The notes: generated by a model not told the origin, from the letters alone. A stretch of 64,000 nt of DNA from Alteromonas sp. ASW11-130 (GCF_026183735.1 NZ_JAPFRE010000019.1:1-64000), one strand, 5' to 3'. Positions 37,024 through 46,984 are shown, numbered from the stretch's first letter. Program-made: numbers and translations.

Positions 37024-37330
37024 ATGAACACAATAGTAAAAGACTGGTACATCGTTTCTATTTTTGACGATGAAGAACCGATTGGAAAAATTTTGTGGGG
37101 GATCTGTTGATGACATGACATACCGATTCGCGACTAACGATTACATTAGTACATCAAAAATAGTAGAAATCTCACCTAACAATCAATTAATCAAAACAGC
37201 GAGTGGCAGTAGCTAGCAAGTCATAGGTGTAGGCCAAAAGGCTAAAGTGCAAATGAAAGACTTCGAACTACTTCGCAACGGCTTCAGTCCAGAGCAGATT
37301 AACCACTTAAACACCGCTGTTTGTAATTAA
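37024..37330 (+). pseudogene. Broken small gene (frameshift plus stop) near right end
   Basis: Starting at ATG 37024 the frame gives MNTIVKDWYIVSIFDDEEP and stops at TGA 37108. The sequence resumes in the next frame (DDMTYRFATNDYISTSKIVEIS), meets TAG at 37214, and continues sensibly (QVIGVGQKAKVQMKDFELL) to TAA at 37328. One frameshift and one nonsense change thus destroy a protein of about 100 residues. I do not know the family. It is the only clear decayed gene in the element and lies nearest to the right end, on the strand opposite to most cargo. Confidence 0.65.
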
Positions 37331-37388
37331 GCCCCATTAGAACTTATCAATTTAGTTCGTAAAAGCATATCTGCGCTTTATTTAGGGC

Positions 37389-37457
37389 AAAAAAATAGAC
37401 AAACCGAAGTTTGTCTATTTTTAAATACAAATGTCTATTTTTTAAATACTAGACTAC
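37389..37457. other. Transposon right end with packed TnsB-like sites
   Basis: Read inward from 37457/37458 the end is TGTAGTCTAGT, then site R1 (CAAATGTCTATTTTTTAAAT on the plus strand, 37428-37447). Next is the abutting R2 (GTTTGTCTATTTTTAAATAC, 37409-37428), then R3 (AAAAAAATAGACAAAC, 37389-37404) in the opposite orientation. R1 matches left-end site L1 at 19 of 20 positions. Packed sites are typical of a Tn7 right end; an inverted third site is not. Confidence 0.75.
37391..37422 (-). terminator. UUCG-loop intrinsic terminator inside transposon right end
   Basis: A perfect 14-bp inverted repeat, AAAAATAGACAAAC (37391-37404) and GTTTGTCTATTTTT (37409-37422), surrounds CGAA. On the minus strand the loop is C(TTCG)G, the extra-stable tetraloop, and the stem ends in a run of seven T. 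Transcripts leaving gcvP reach it about 40 bases after the stop codon. The arms are themselves TnsB-site-like sequences. Confidence 0.75.
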
Positions 37458-37462
37458 ATAAG
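37458..37462. repeat. Target site duplication, right copy (ATAAG)
   Basis: ATAAG repeats the five bases at 6792-6796. One base later begins the complement of the gcvP stop codon (37464-37466). The first A may instead be the last base of the transposon end. Confidence 0.7.
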
Positions 37463-37463
37463 C

Positions 37464-40361
37464 CTACTCCTCCAAATAACTCTCAATAGCAGGACATGAA
37501 CACATAAGATTACGATCACCAAACACATCGTCAATCCTGTTCACACTGGGCCAGAACTTATTGCGGGCCACTTCGGGTACTGGGTACGCTGCAAGGGTGC
37601 GATCGTAACTGCGGTTCCAGTCGTTGTCGCAGATATCCGCTAAGGTGTGTGGTGCGTTGTGTAGTGGGTTGTCTGTGGCATCCCACTCGCCGCTTTCTAC
37701 TTTAGCCACTTCTTTACGTATGCTGATCAACGCGTTGATGAATCGGTCCAGCTCGTATTTAGCTTCTGATTCGGTTGGCTCGATCATCAGTGTACCGGCT
37801 ACCGGGAAGCTCATTGTCGGCGCGTGGAAGCCGTAGTCGTTTAGACGTTTGGCGATATCCACTTCTGATACACCTGAAGCTTCCTTTAATGGGCGCAGGT
37901 CTACTATACATTCGTGGGCTACGCGGCCATTACGGCCTTTGTATAGTATGTTGTAGTGTCCTTCTAATGACTTGGCTACGTAGTTGGCATTTAGAATGGC
38001 AACTTGTGTGGCTTTGCGTAAACCTGCTGCGCCCATCATTTTGATATACATATAACTGATGGGCAAAATTGACGCGCTGCCCCATGGTGCAGCTGAAACG
38101 GCACCACAGCCTTCGCCTGCGTTTTCGATATTCACTACTGTGTGGTTTGGTAGGAATGGGGCTAAGTGGGACTTCACACCTATTGGCCCCATACCCGGGC
38201 CGCCACCACCGTGGGGGATGCAGAAGGTTTTGTGCAAGTTAAGGTGCGATACGTCTGAGCCGATAAAGCCAGGCGCAGTGACGCCTACCTGTGCGTTCAT
38301 GTTGGCACCGTCCATGTACACCTGACCGCCGTGGTCGTGGATAATGTCACAGATTTCACGGATGGTTTCTTCGTACACCCCGTGAGTAGACGGGTATGTG
38401 ATCATGGCGCATGACAGGTTATCACCTACTTGTTCTGCTTTGGCGCGTAAGTCGTTTAAGTCAACATTACCGTTTTTATCACAGGCCACTACCACCACTT
38501 TCATGCTTACCATTTGTGCAGAAGCAGGGTTGGTACCGTGCGCTGAGCTGGGGATTAAACACACATTACGGTGACCCTCACCACGGCTCTCATGGTAATT
38601 CTGAATCGCCAATAACCCTGCGTATTCCCCCTGTGCACCAGAGTTCGGCTGCATTGAAAGCGCGTCGTAACCGGTGATATTAATTAACCACTCGCTCAGT
38701 TCGCTAATCATTTCCTGGTAGCCACCGGCTTGATCTAGTGGGGCAAAGGGGTGAAGCTGTCCGAATTCAGGCCAGGTGACCGGTATCATTTCCGCAGTAG
38801 CATTCAGTTTCATGGTACAAGAACCTAGTGAAATCATTGAATGGTTCAACGCCAGGTCTTTATCTTCAAGCGACTTGATATAGCGCAGCATCTCCGTTTC
38901 TGAGTGATACTGGTTAAATACTTCGTGGGTAAGGATGTCACTAGTGCGTACTAATTCTTGTGGAATAGACTTACTGCCCTGTGTAGTAACTTCCGCATCC
39001 AGCTGATCAACCGTAAAGCCGTGATCGTCACCTAAGAATACAGACAGTAAGGTTTCAATATCTTGTCGGGTCGAGGTTTCATCGAACGCTACACCCACCG
39101 CACCCTCTAAATCTGCCCGCAGGTTTACGCCTGCTTCATAGGCTTTTTTCAGTACCGCTTCTTTGTCTTTTACTTCTACGGTAAGGGTATCAAACCATGT
39201 GCTGTGACGCAGTGCCATACCTTTAGTAGTAAGTGCATTGGCAAGAATATCGGTCAGGCGGTGTATGCGTTGAGCGATGGTTTTTAAGCCATTCGGTCCG
39301 TGATACACGGCGTAGAAGGATGCCATGTTAGCGAGTAACACCTGAGCGGTACAGATATTCGAATTCGCTTTTTCACGCCGGATATGTTGTTCACGTGTTT
39401 GTAAGGCCATACGCAGAGCTGGACGACCTCGAGTGTCTTTACTGACCCCAATAATACGACCAGGTAGCGACCGTTTGTAATCGTCACGAGTAGCAAAAAA
39501 GGCTGCGTGTGGCCCCCCATAGCCCATGGGTACACCAAAACGTTGAGCACTACCAAGAGCAACATCAGCACCTAGCTCGCCGGGTGATTTAAGCATGACT
39601 AAGCTCATTAAATCAGCCGCCACTGCCACCACGCCCTTTTTCGCTTTTACTGCAGCGGTTACGTCGGTTAAATCTTTTACTTCACCTGTGGTTGAAGGGT
39701 ATTGCAGCAACGCCCCGAACACATCATGTTCAGCAGCAGCTTCTGCTGGGCCCGAGACGACGTCGAATCCGAACATTTCGGCGCGTGTTTCTACTACGTC
39801 GATAGTTTGCGGGTGTACGTCTTCCGCGATGAAAAACAGGTTCGATTTTTTGTTTTTAGAAACACGTTTCGCTAAAGACATAGCTTCGGCTGCCGCGGTT
39901 CCTTCATCTAGCAATGATGCTGACGCTAGCTCTAATCCGGTTAAATCAATTGTGACTTGCTGGAAGTTCAGAATTGCCTGTAAACGACCTTGAGCAATCT
40001 CTGGCTGGTAAGGAGTATACGCCGTATACCAACCAGGATTTTCCAGCACGTTCCGTAAAATAACATTCGGCACATGCGTATCGTAGTATCCCATGCCGAT
40101 AAAAGAACGATTGATTTTGTTTTTGCTGGCGACTTTCTTTAACGCAGCAAGTGCTTCCACTTCAGTGGCCCCTGCCCCCACCTCAATAGGTTTATCCAAC
40201 TGAATACCGGATGGTACAGTTTGTTCCATCAAGTCATCCAGTGAGGAGGCTCCAATGGTCTCCAGCATGGCGTGAATTTCGTCTTCCCCTGGGCCGATAT
40301 GACGACGAACAAAGGCATTTTTCTGCTCTAACTGAGCCAGCGTGATAGATGAATTCGACAT
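37464..40361 (-). CDS. gcvP: Glycine dehydrogenase (decarboxylating), P-protein
   Basis: 965 residues, full length. This PLP enzyme decarboxylates glycine and passes the aminomethyl group to the lipoyl arm of GcvH in the glycine cleavage system. The N-terminal half has [10 protein letters not shown] and [12 protein letters not shown]; the C-terminal half has the PLP lysine in [18 protein letters not shown] and [12 protein letters not shown]. It is third in the operon after gcvT and gcvH, with a 93-base gap holding a hairpin. Its stop codon (TAG) stands only a few bases from the right end of the Tn7-like transposon, so the gene is complete but has lost its nearby terminator. Confidence 0.97.
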   Translation of the reverse strand: MSNSSITLAQLEQKNAFVRRHIGPGEDEIHAMLETIGASSLDDLMEQTVPSGIQLDKPIEVGAGATEVEALAALKKVASKNKINRSFIGMGYYDTHVPNVILRNVLENPGWYTAYTPYQPEIAQGRLQAILNFQQVTIDLTGLELASASLLDEGTAAAEAMSLAKRVSKNKKSNLFFIAEDVHPQTIDVVETRAEMFGFDVVSGPAEAAAEHDVFGALLQYPSTTGEVKDLTDVTAAVKAKKGVVAVAADLMSLVMLKSPGELGADVALGSAQRFGVPMGYGGPHAAFFATRDDYKRSLPGRIIGVSKDTRGRPALRMALQTREQHIRREKANSNICTAQVLLANMASFYAVYHGPNGLKTIAQRIHRLTDILANALTTKGMALRHSTWFDTLTVEVKDKEAVLKKAYEAGVNLRADLEGAVGVAFDETSTRQDIETLLSVFLGDDHGFTVDQLDAEVTTQGSKSIPQELVRTSDILTHEVFNQYHSETEMLRYIKSLEDKDLALNHSMISLGSCTMKLNATAEMIPVTWPEFGQLHPFAPLDQAGGYQEMISELSEWLINITGYDALSMQPNSGAQGEYAGLLAIQNYHESRGEGHRNVCLIPSSAHGTNPASAQMVSMKVVVVACDKNGNVDLNDLRAKAEQVGDNLSCAMITYPSTHGVYEETIREICDIIHDHGGQVYMDGANMNAQVGVTAPGFIGSDVSHLNLHKTFCIPHGGGGPGMGPIGVKSHLAPFLPNHTVVNIENAGEGCGAVSAAPWGSASILPISYMYIKMMGAAGLRKATQVAILNANYVAKSLEGHYNILYKGRNGRVAHECIVDLRPLKEASGVSEVDIAKRLNDYGFHAPTMSFPVAGTLMIEPTESEAKYELDRFINALISIRKEVAKVESGEWDATDNPLHNAPHTLADICDNDWNRSYDRTLAAYPVPEVARNKFWPSVNRIDDVFGDRNLMCSCPAIESYLEE

Positions 40362-40397
40362 AAATAGTTAAGCACTTGCGTTATGTTTAAAATACAT

Positions 40398-40424
40398 GAA
40401 AGGGGCGTATTAACTGCCCCTTTC
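40398..40424. other. Hairpin in the gcvH-gcvP gap
   Basis: GAAAGGGGC (40398-40406) and GCCCCTTTC (40416-40424) make a 9-bp stem with a 9-base loop. A second hairpin, TAATCGCA/TGCGATTA (40433-40457), overlaps the gcvH stop codon. Neither has a strong T-run in the direction of reading, so they may tune relative expression or protect mRNA ends rather than end transcription. Confidence 0.5.
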
Positions 40425-40454
40425 CAGTTGATTAATCGCAGCTAAAAAATGCGA

Positions 40455-40844
40455 TTAGTCTTCGTCGATGCTGTTTTCGTATCCTTCGGCATCAAGCAGA
40501 CCGTCAACTTCTGAAGGATCTTCGGCTTTGACTTTGAACAACCAGCCATCGCCGTAAGGGTCAGAGTTAACCTGTTCTGGAGAATCTTCCAGCGCTTCGT
40601 TAACTTCAACGATTTCACCGCTAATAGGTGCGTACACGTCTGAAGCGGCTTTTACTGATTCTGCAACTGCAACGTCTTCACCGGCACTGACGTGATCACC
40701 AACATCTGGCAATTCAACAAACACCATGTCACCAAGCAAATCTTGCGCATGCTCAGAAATACCAACAGTAAATACGCCATCGCCTTCAGGACGTACCCAC
40801 TCGTGAGTTGATGCGTAACGTAATTCAGATGGGATATTGCTCAT
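40455..40844 (-). CDS. gcvH: Glycine cleavage system H protein
   Basis: 129 residues, the usual length. It carries the lipoyl-lysine in [19 protein letters not shown] and shuttles the aminomethyl group between GcvP and GcvT. The start [17 protein letters not shown] is typical. It lies 26 bases after gcvT and before gcvP in the same operon. It is acidic, as expected. Confidence 0.97.
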   Translation of the reverse strand: MSNIPSELRYASTHEWVRPEGDGVFTVGISEHAQDLLGDMVFVELPDVGDHVSAGEDVAVAESVKAASDVYAPISGEIVEVNEALEDSPEQVNSDPYGDGWLFKVKAEDPSEVDGLLDAEGYENSIDED

Positions 40845-40870
40845 AATAATTCCTGGATGTTAATTGTTAA

Positions 40871-41950
40871 TTATAAAACGCTCTTACCATTGCGAACGAA
40901 ACTGGGCTTAACCACTTTTACTGTAACCCACTTTTTGCGCATTTCCACTTCTACTCTCTCACCCACGCCCGCTGGGACGCGTGCCATTGCAATTGCGTGA
41001 CCTAAAGTTGGCGAGAAGGTACCTGATGTAATAACGCCTTCACCGTTTTCTGTACGTACTTTCTGACCTGCACGTAACACGCCTTTTTCTGTCATCACTA
41101 GCCCGATAAGCTTGTCGGTGCCCGCTTCACGCTGCTGCTCCAACGCTTTACGACCAACGAAGTCCCGATCTGCGGGTTCCCAGGTGATGGTCCACCCCAT
41201 GTTGGCCGCTAATGGAGACACCGTTTCGTCCATATCTTGGCCGTATAGGTTCATACCAGCTTCTAAACGCAAGGTATCGCGTGCGCCTAGACCACAGGGT
41301 TTTACGCCAGCGTCTAGCAGCCCCTGCCAGAACTGGCCAGCGCGTTCTTTAGGCACCATAATTTCGTAGCCTGCCTCGCCGGTATAGCCGGTAGTCGCTA
41401 TAAATAAATCTTCAGCCTGAACACCGAAGAACGGCTTCATTCCCGCCACTGCTTCTTTTTGGGCATCGCTAAACAAGCTGGCGGCTTTTTCTTTTGCGTT
41501 AGGGCCTTGTACCGCAATCATGGCAAATTCAGGGCGTTCAGTAATGGTAACGTCAAAGCCTTGCGCTTTCTCGCGTAACCAGCTCATGTCTTTTTCGCGG
41601 GTGGCTGAATTTACAACTAAGCGATAGTTGGTTTCATCAAAATGATAAACAATTAAATCATCTACCACCCCACCAGCTTCATTTAACATGCCGCTATACA
41701 GTGCTTTGCCTTTGTCTTGTAACTTGGCCACGTCATTAGCTAACAGAAAACGTAAATAGTCTTTTGCCTGACTGCCCGTGGCATCAACGATAGTCATATG
41801 TGAAACATCGAACATGCCTGCGTCTTGACGCACCGCATGATGCTCTTCAATTTGAGAGCCGTAGCTTATCGGCATATCCCAGCCGAAGAAATCGACCATT
41901 TTTGCGCCCGCTTCAATATGCTTGGCGTGCAGTGGAGTAGTACTAGACAT
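40871..41950 (-). CDS. gcvT: Aminomethyltransferase, T-protein of glycine cleavage
   Basis: About 359 residues from [27 protein letters not shown] at 41950. The frame extends to a TTG at 42013, but family members start near the chosen ATG. It transfers the one-carbon unit to tetrahydrofolate. Seen are the folate-site region [12 protein letters not shown] and the [21 protein letters not shown] stretch. It is the first gene of gcvT-gcvH-gcvP. The 141-base gap to the divergent lysR gene is too short for a double glycine riboswitch, and I saw none. Confidence 0.96.
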   Translation of the reverse strand: MSSTTPLHAKHIEAGAKMVDFFGWDMPISYGSQIEEHHAVRQDAGMFDVSHMTIVDATGSQAKDYLRFLLANDVAKLQDKGKALYSGMLNEAGGVVDDLIVYHFDETNYRLVVNSATREKDMSWLREKAQGFDVTITERPEFAMIAVQGPNAKEKAASLFSDAQKEAVAGMKPFFGVQAEDLFIATTGYTGEAGYEIMVPKERAGQFWQGLLDAGVKPCGLGARDTLRLEAGMNLYGQDMDETVSPLAANMGWTITWEPADRDFVGRKALEQQREAGTDKLIGLVMTEKGVLRAGQKVRTENGEGVITSGTFSPTLGHAIAMARVPAGVGERVEVEMRKKWVTVKVVKPSFVRNGKSVL

Positions 41951-42091
41951 TGGACTGTTATTCACTCTTTGCTGGATAAAAATATGGGCTGAGTATAGGA
42001 GTTGATCCGACAAGCAACAAATTGAAAATTCTTATCATTACATTTGAAAATGTAATATATTAAGCTGCATTCATCAGCAAAACTAATTACT

Positions 42092-42946
42092 ATGAAACAA
42101 CTTTCGTTAGATAATTTGCGCACTTTTGTTAGCGTTATTGAACAAGGGGGCTATGCCAAAGCGGGCGAATTCTTGGGTCGCTCACAACCTGCGGTTAGTC
42201 TGCAAATTAAAAAGCTGGAAGAACAGCTGGACCGCAAACTATTCACAAAAGTAGGTCAGCGTCATTTGCCTAGCGTAGATGGCAACTGGCTTTACCCTAA
42301 AGCCAAATCCATGCTGGAAATGAATGACAGTATCTTTCGCAGTCTCACCCCTGCCCCCCTAAGCGGTCGTTTGCGCCTGGGTATCCCCAATGAGTTTGCT
42401 TCAACCTTATTACCAGGCCTTATTGGCGAATTTTCTACCCGCTATCCGGATGTGGTATTGGAAGTGACTTCTGCTCTGAGTCGGGAGTTGTTGCACGAAG
42501 CAAAGCGCCATAGTTTTGATTTGATTCTGGCACTCGTTAATCCAGCGGAGCCTACGGAGGGTGAAGTAGTAATTGAGGACGATGTGGTGTGGGTGGGCGA
42601 TGCCATTCGCCCTTTTGTAGAAAACCCCATCTCATTGGTATTAGCGCCAGACGGTTGCATGTACCGCAGTCGCGTAATTGATGCGTTAAAGCAACAAACC
42701 AAAGCGTGGAAAATCGCTTACACCAATGCAGATTTAACCGGATTGGCGGCAGCCATTAATCAGGGATTAGGCATTACCGCTCTAGCTCAATCGAGTATAC
42801 CATCTACCCTTACTCCGTTGACCCACTCCTATCTACCCGTATTGGGAAAAGTAAACATTTGCTTGTTTAATCAAGACACTCAGCATCCGGTGGTAAGTAA
42901 AACGCTGGCCGAGTTTATTAAAACAAGATTACGCAAAGTGAATTAA
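42092..42946 (+). CDS. LysR-type transcriptional regulator
   Basis: 284 residues. The N-terminal winged helix-turn-helix (DNLRTFVSVIEQGGYAKAGEFLGRSQPAVSLQIKKLEEQLDRKLF) is followed by a LysR substrate-binding domain (RLRLGIPNEFASTLLPGLIGEF). It is divergent from gcvT with 141 bases between, so it may regulate gcvTHP or itself. It is not close to GcvA by the residues I can compare, so I give no symbol. Confidence 0.88.
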   Translation: MKQLSLDNLRTFVSVIEQGGYAKAGEFLGRSQPAVSLQIKKLEEQLDRKLFTKVGQRHLPSVDGNWLYPKAKSMLEMNDSIFRSLTPAPLSGRLRLGIPNEFASTLLPGLIGEFSTRYPDVVLEVTSALSRELLHEAKRHSFDLILALVNPAEPTEGEVVIEDDVVWVGDAIRPFVENPISLVLAPDGCMYRSRVIDALKQQTKAWKIAYTNADLTGLAAAINQGLGITALAQSSIPSTLTPLTHSYLPVLGKVNICLFNQDTQHPVVSKTLAEFIKTRLRKVN

Positions 42947-43266
42947 AAAAGTATAGGCTGTCACGGATGATAGAAATCAAGGCCTCAATAATTGAAACCT
43001 TGATTAGGGAAAGGTTTACACCGTTTTTCTTCTCATAGTACACGCTGCCATTACAAGCAAGAACAACGAAGCAGACCAGTGTGAATACATCCCTACCTGC
43101 ATACCAGCCAAAATCAGTTGTAAGATCAATAGCTTTAGGAAGATAGAAATCTAACCAATCTTACACATAATTCTAACTACTACGGTAAAAGTACTGAAAC
43201 AATTTGGTCAAAACGTCATCAATAATATCAATTTAAACCTACAGCGACGATTGTTTTTAAAAGCGT
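42947..43266. other. Intergenic region between convergent lysR and M24 peptidase genes
   Basis: About 320 bases with no gene seen. An inverted repeat, AATCAAGG and CCTTGATT (about 42976-43006), could end lysR transcription, though no T-run follows. The rest is AT-rich and unremarkable. Confidence 0.4.
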
Positions 43267-44562
43267 TTATACAAGTGGAACCAGCTTGCCAATGGGTTTG
43301 TCTAGCGACTCAGGCGGCGACGTAAACCAATGGGCTTTTTCTTCTCCGATATAAAGGCAATCTTCCAAACGCACGCCAAATTCACCCGGTATATAAATGC
43401 CAGGTTCGTTAGACATACACATACCTTTCGTTAAAGGTGTGGTTTCGTTACGCACAAAGTTGATTTTTTCATGCCCTTCCATGCCAATACCGTGCCCTAG
43501 ACGGTGGGATAGGCCGGGTAGTTTATAATCCGGGCCATAACCTTTTGATTCATACATACTCCGCACCGTATCGTCAATCTTACCAGCTGGCGTACCAACG
43601 GTAGCAGTTTCAAATGCGAGCATCTGGCCTTGGCGAACCAAATTCCACACTTGTTTTTGTTTTACGCTGGGCTCCCCATACACAAAAGTGCGGGAAATAT
43701 CAGATTGATATCCGTGTACGTTACACCCGCAATCCATCAATACGATAGAGCCATCTTTGATTATCTGCGTTTGTCGCGTGCCATGAGGGTAAGCACTTGC
43801 TTCGTTAAACAGGGCCATGTTCCATACGCCCGCACCTCCCAACTGTTGTTGGGCTTCACTCATTAGCGACTTAACCTGCTGCTGATCCATCCCCTTTTCT
43901 AATTGTTGCCATACGTGCTCGTAAGCTTTGAGAGTAATTTCATTCGCTTTATGCATTAATTGTAATTCATGCGCACTTTTAATCAGGCGGCAGCCTAGCA
44001 CGACAGGCTCTGCACTCGTATGGTGAAAGTTACCCAAAACTTTCATCACGCCTTTTAGCACGAAATACCGGACTGTACTTTCAAAGCCAATTTTACCCTG
44101 TTTGATTTTACGGTCGTCAAGGATCTGCTTTACCAGTGCAAAGGGGTTTTCGTGCTCCTGCCATACGCGCACGTCATCTCCCACTGCGAGGGTTTCTCTT
44201 ACACTGGGTTCTTCAAAGAAAGGGGTTACAACAGCAATTTCGCCTTCACGAGGGATAATTAACGCGGTTAAACGTTCACTACGCCACCACTGTATTCCGG
44301 CGAAATAATCCATGCTAGCACCCGGCTCGATTACTATGGCGGCAATATTCTGCTTTTGCATAATCAACTGGGCTTTTGCAATGCGCTTGCGGCGTTCTTC
44401 GACAGTAATAGGTTTTATGTCGCCAACGATATTAGTTAACCCACTTTTTGCTGACGATTTATTGGTGTTTGCAGCGGCAAGATGACCAAATGACAAGGCA
44501 CTAAGTGCCGTAACCCCAATACCTGACGCTTTTAAGAAAGTACGCTTATCCATGTGAACCAC
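43267..44562 (-). CDS. Exported M24-family metallopeptidase (Xaa-Pro type)
   Basis: 431 residues. The N-terminus MDKRTFLKASGIGVTALSALSFGHLAAANT looks like a Tat-type signal with KR in place of RR. The M24 'pita-bread' domain has metal ligands in VLMDCGCNVHGYQSDISRTF, LGHGIGMEGHE, SNEPGIYI and GVRLEDCLYIGE. It likely cleaves Xaa-Pro or related peptides in the periplasm. The start is GTG 44562 or ATG 44553. It is inserted between ubiI and the gcv genes compared with the enterobacterial order. Confidence 0.85.
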   Translation of the reverse strand: MVHMDKRTFLKASGIGVTALSALSFGHLAAANTNKSSAKSGLTNIVGDIKPITVEERRKRIAKAQLIMQKQNIAAIVIEPGASMDYFAGIQWWRSERLTALIIPREGEIAVVTPFFEEPSVRETLAVGDDVRVWQEHENPFALVKQILDDRKIKQGKIGFESTVRYFVLKGVMKVLGNFHHTSAEPVVLGCRLIKSAHELQLMHKANEITLKAYEHVWQQLEKGMDQQQVKSLMSEAQQQLGGAGVWNMALFNEASAYPHGTRQTQIIKDGSIVLMDCGCNVHGYQSDISRTFVYGEPSVKQKQVWNLVRQGQMLAFETATVGTPAGKIDDTVRSMYESKGYGPDYKLPGLSHRLGHGIGMEGHEKINFVRNETTPLTKGMCMSNEPGIYIPGEFGVRLEDCLYIGEEKAHWFTSPPESLDKPIGKLVPLV

Positions 44563-44625
44563 TTAGTTTACGTTATTGAATAAGCGCATAATGAAATGAT
44601 AAATGCTATTTTGCAAATGATAGCG

Positions 44626-45798
44626 TTAAAAGCTTGATGCCTCAGCCATCCACTGTTGTTTGATGAACGAAAGTCTGTCCGTCATCACCAAGCCCGTGCC
44701 GCGAATGAATTTTTTAATAGGATCGTTTCCACTGAACAAAGATTGAAAACCACTCATTGCCGCAATCATTTTGGTTGCCTGTGTTTTTCGCTCGCGCTCA
44801 AACGGCCGTAAATAACGCAGTCTGGAATAGTCTTTACCTGTGCGCTGCAACGTTTCAATAGTCTTAGCCAATGAAAAAGCGTCTTCTATTCCCAAGTTTG
44901 CTCCCTGCCCTGCGAGCGGGTGAATAGTATGCGCCGCATCCCCTATAATTACGGCACCATCCCGCGCCCATGTTCTGGCGCACTGCATAATAAGGGGAAA
45001 GTGCGCAATATCACCTTCTACTTGCAGTAGACCGAGTGCTGAATCGCTCGCTGCGGTCAATTGATTAGAAAAATCCGCTTTATTTAGTTGTAAAAGTTGT
45101 TCTGCGTTTTCGGTATCCTGCGACCAGACTATGGAACATACATGCTCATCAAAGGTAGGCAGCAATGCCAGGGGGCCGGTGGGGGTAAAAACTTGTCGGG
45201 CGGTGAACCCATGGGATTGCTGGGTGCGTACGTTTGCGACCAGCGCCAGTTGTCCATAGTCGTGAAACGTCATGGGGAACTGACATTGTTTACGTACGAA
45301 AGAGTTGGCTCCGTCCGCTCCAACCAATAGCTTACAAGCGAAGTCTTCATCATTGTCCAGCATTAGCATGGTTTCTTGCTGGCCGGCCAAAACTTTGCTG
45401 ATTTTCGCGTTGACGATATGCACTTGGGACTGAGTTTGTAAATACTCAGCCAAACCGTTAATGAATACCTGATTCTCAATAATACTGCCTAATGCCGGGC
45501 GATGTGTATCGTTGCAGTCAAAGCTGATCTCGCCAAAACTGTCTTTGTCCCATACATGCATACGCGTAAACTCGCAGCGCCTGTCAGCAGGTACATGCTG
45601 CCATACACCAACCGTGTTAAAAGCGTCGATATGCGATTGATTGATAGCACTTACCCTAAGCTCCATTTGCTCGGCTACAGTACGGGTGATATTACCGTCA
45701 TTTATCACCGCAACTGACAACTCGGTTTGAGTGAGCGCACTAGCCAATGACAATCCGACTATTCCCCCGCCTACAATGGCGATATCGACCTTCTGCAT
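44626..45798 (-). CDS. ubiI: 2-octaprenylphenol hydroxylase UbiI (VisC)
   Basis: About 390 residues from MQKVDIAIVGGGIVGLSLA at 45798. This start was chosen for the AAAAGG binding site and family start; the frame runs up to 45837. It is a FAD monooxygenase that hydroxylates C5 of the ubiquinone ring. Seen are the FAD GxGxxG motif at the start, the mid motif KLLVGADGANS and the second FAD motif VIGDAAHTIHPLAGQGANLGIEDA. VWDKDSFGEISFD and the FSGNDPIKKFIRGTGL end fit UbiI rather than UbiH. It follows ubiH directly. Confidence 0.92.
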   Translation of the reverse strand: MQKVDIAIVGGGIVGLSLASALTQTELSVAVINDGNITRTVAEQMELRVSAINQSHIDAFNTVGVWQHVPADRRCEFTRMHVWDKDSFGEISFDCNDTHRPALGSIIENQVFINGLAEYLQTQSQVHIVNAKISKVLAGQQETMLMLDNDEDFACKLLVGADGANSFVRKQCQFPMTFHDYGQLALVANVRTQQSHGFTARQVFTPTGPLALLPTFDEHVCSIVWSQDTENAEQLLQLNKADFSNQLTAASDSALGLLQVEGDIAHFPLIMQCARTWARDGAVIIGDAAHTIHPLAGQGANLGIEDAFSLAKTIETLQRTGKDYSRLRYLRPFERERKTQATKMIAAMSGFQSLFSGNDPIKKFIRGTGLVMTDRLSFIKQQWMAEASSF

Positions 45799-45808
45799 AG
45801 TTAACCTT

Positions 45809-46981
45809 TTAATTGAACCCAGTAGTTTGTTTAACAAACTGTGACTGCACCGAATGACTTACATTCATGCCCAATAAACCTATGTTTCGAGCAATCCGCA
45901 AAGGCGCCAACGATGTAGAAAATAATGTCACCAGTGAATCTGTCAGGCCGATGGTATTTGAACGGTCAGCTTTACGAGTTTGTTGGTAGATATTGAGGGC
46001 GTCGAACGCGCCAGGATCTGCCACTGGCTTTAGCGCATCAACAAGAGAAACCGCGTCGCGTACGCCTAAGTTAAAACCTTGGCCTGCAATTGGATGAAGG
46101 GTTTGTGCTGCGTTACCCACCACCACACTTCGATGTTGAATGAGCCTATCAGCATGGCGTAGCGCCAGTGGGAAAGCATCTTTTTTACCCACTGTTAAAA
46201 TTCGTCCTTTGCGATAACCAAATGCCTTTTGTAGCTGCTGAATAAAATGCCCATCAGATAAGTTTAGTAAACGATCTGCTTGATCCTTGGCAATCGTCCA
46301 CACCACGGAATATTCGTTCTTTGTATTCTCCTGCGGGGACGATGTAAAAGGTAAAAAAGCGAGTGGTCCGTTTGCAGTAAACCGTTCAAATGCTTTGTTT
46401 TCATGCCTTTCAGACATTTTCACATTGCAAATGATGGCCGTTTGTTGGTATGCCGTTTGCTGATAGCTAAACCCTAAACTCTGGGAAACTGATGAACGTC
46501 CTCCATCGGCTATTATAACCAGCTTGCAATTTAGTGAGCTTTTATTCGCTAAATGCAATTGGTGGTTATTCTGACTTACTGAGATGTTTTCAACAGACGT
46601 TGTTATGCGTTTTAACCGGGAAGTTTGTAGCGACGAAAACAACGCTTCGCCCAAGCGTTGGAGTGCAACCACTTCGCCGAATTCGGTTAGTCCAAATTTG
46701 TCAGCACTTAATTCGCAAAGCCCGGCTGCCCCTTTATCACTTACTTCAATATGCTTGATTGCGACGGACTCAGGTAAAGTGACGCCCCAACGCCTAATCT
46801 CTTCAACTGAGCGTTTGGCTAAAGCAATCACGCGCGCATCAAAATCTACAGGCCGACGCATATTAGCCTCGAGCTTACTGTCAATTAACGTCACCGAGAA
46901 ATCAGTTTGTTCAACAATCCCCTTAGCAACGGTAAGTCCTGCAATCCCACCGCCTATGATAACGATATCCGTATCTGTCAT
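45809..46981 (-). CDS. ubiH: 2-octaprenyl-6-methoxyphenol hydroxylase UbiH
   Basis: 390 residues, a FAD-dependent hydroxylase for C1 of the ubiquinone ring. It has IVIIGGGIAGLTVAKGI at the N-terminus, LVIIADGGRSSVSQSLG mid-protein and VVGNAAQTLHPIAGQGFNLGVRDA (UbiH type). It starts three bases after pepP and is followed 10 bases later by ubiI, the same pepP-ubiH-ubiI order as in E. coli. Confidence 0.93.
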   Translation of the reverse strand: MTDTDIVIIGGGIAGLTVAKGIVEQTDFSVTLIDSKLEANMRRPVDFDARVIALAKRSVEEIRRWGVTLPESVAIKHIEVSDKGAAGLCELSADKFGLTEFGEVVALQRLGEALFSSLQTSRLKRITTSVENISVSQNNHQLHLANKSSLNCKLVIIADGGRSSVSQSLGFSYQQTAYQQTAIICNVKMSERHENKAFERFTANGPLAFLPFTSSPQENTKNEYSVVWTIAKDQADRLLNLSDGHFIQQLQKAFGYRKGRILTVGKKDAFPLALRHADRLIQHRSVVVGNAAQTLHPIAGQGFNLGVRDAVSLVDALKPVADPGAFDALNIYQQTRKADRSNTIGLTDSLVTLFSTSLAPLRIARNIGLLGMNVSHSVQSQFVKQTTGFN

Positions 46982-46984
46982 ACG

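Larger units (their letters stand above)
6797..37457. mobile_element. Tn7-like transposon inserted directly after gcvP, carrying a defence island
   Basis: The left end TGTGATTAAGC and the right end (read inward) TGTAGTCTAGT each stand 11 bases from the same putative TnsB site ATTTAAAAAATAGACATTT, in inverted orientation. The pentamer ATAAG flanks both. The last base of the right end is ambiguous by one: the A at 37458 can belong to the terminal ACA or to the duplication. The transposition genes occupy 6928-13765 and all read leftward, with cargo from 13941 to about 37330. The right end lies one base plus the duplication from the gcvP stop codon. The element is visibly richer in A+T than the flanks. 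Two tniQ genes but no cas genes or CRISPR array are present. Confidence 0.88.

Noticed and set aside
41951..42091. A glycine riboswitch before gcvT
   Set aside because: The 141-base divergent gap is too short for a tandem glycine aptamer, and no matching core was seen.
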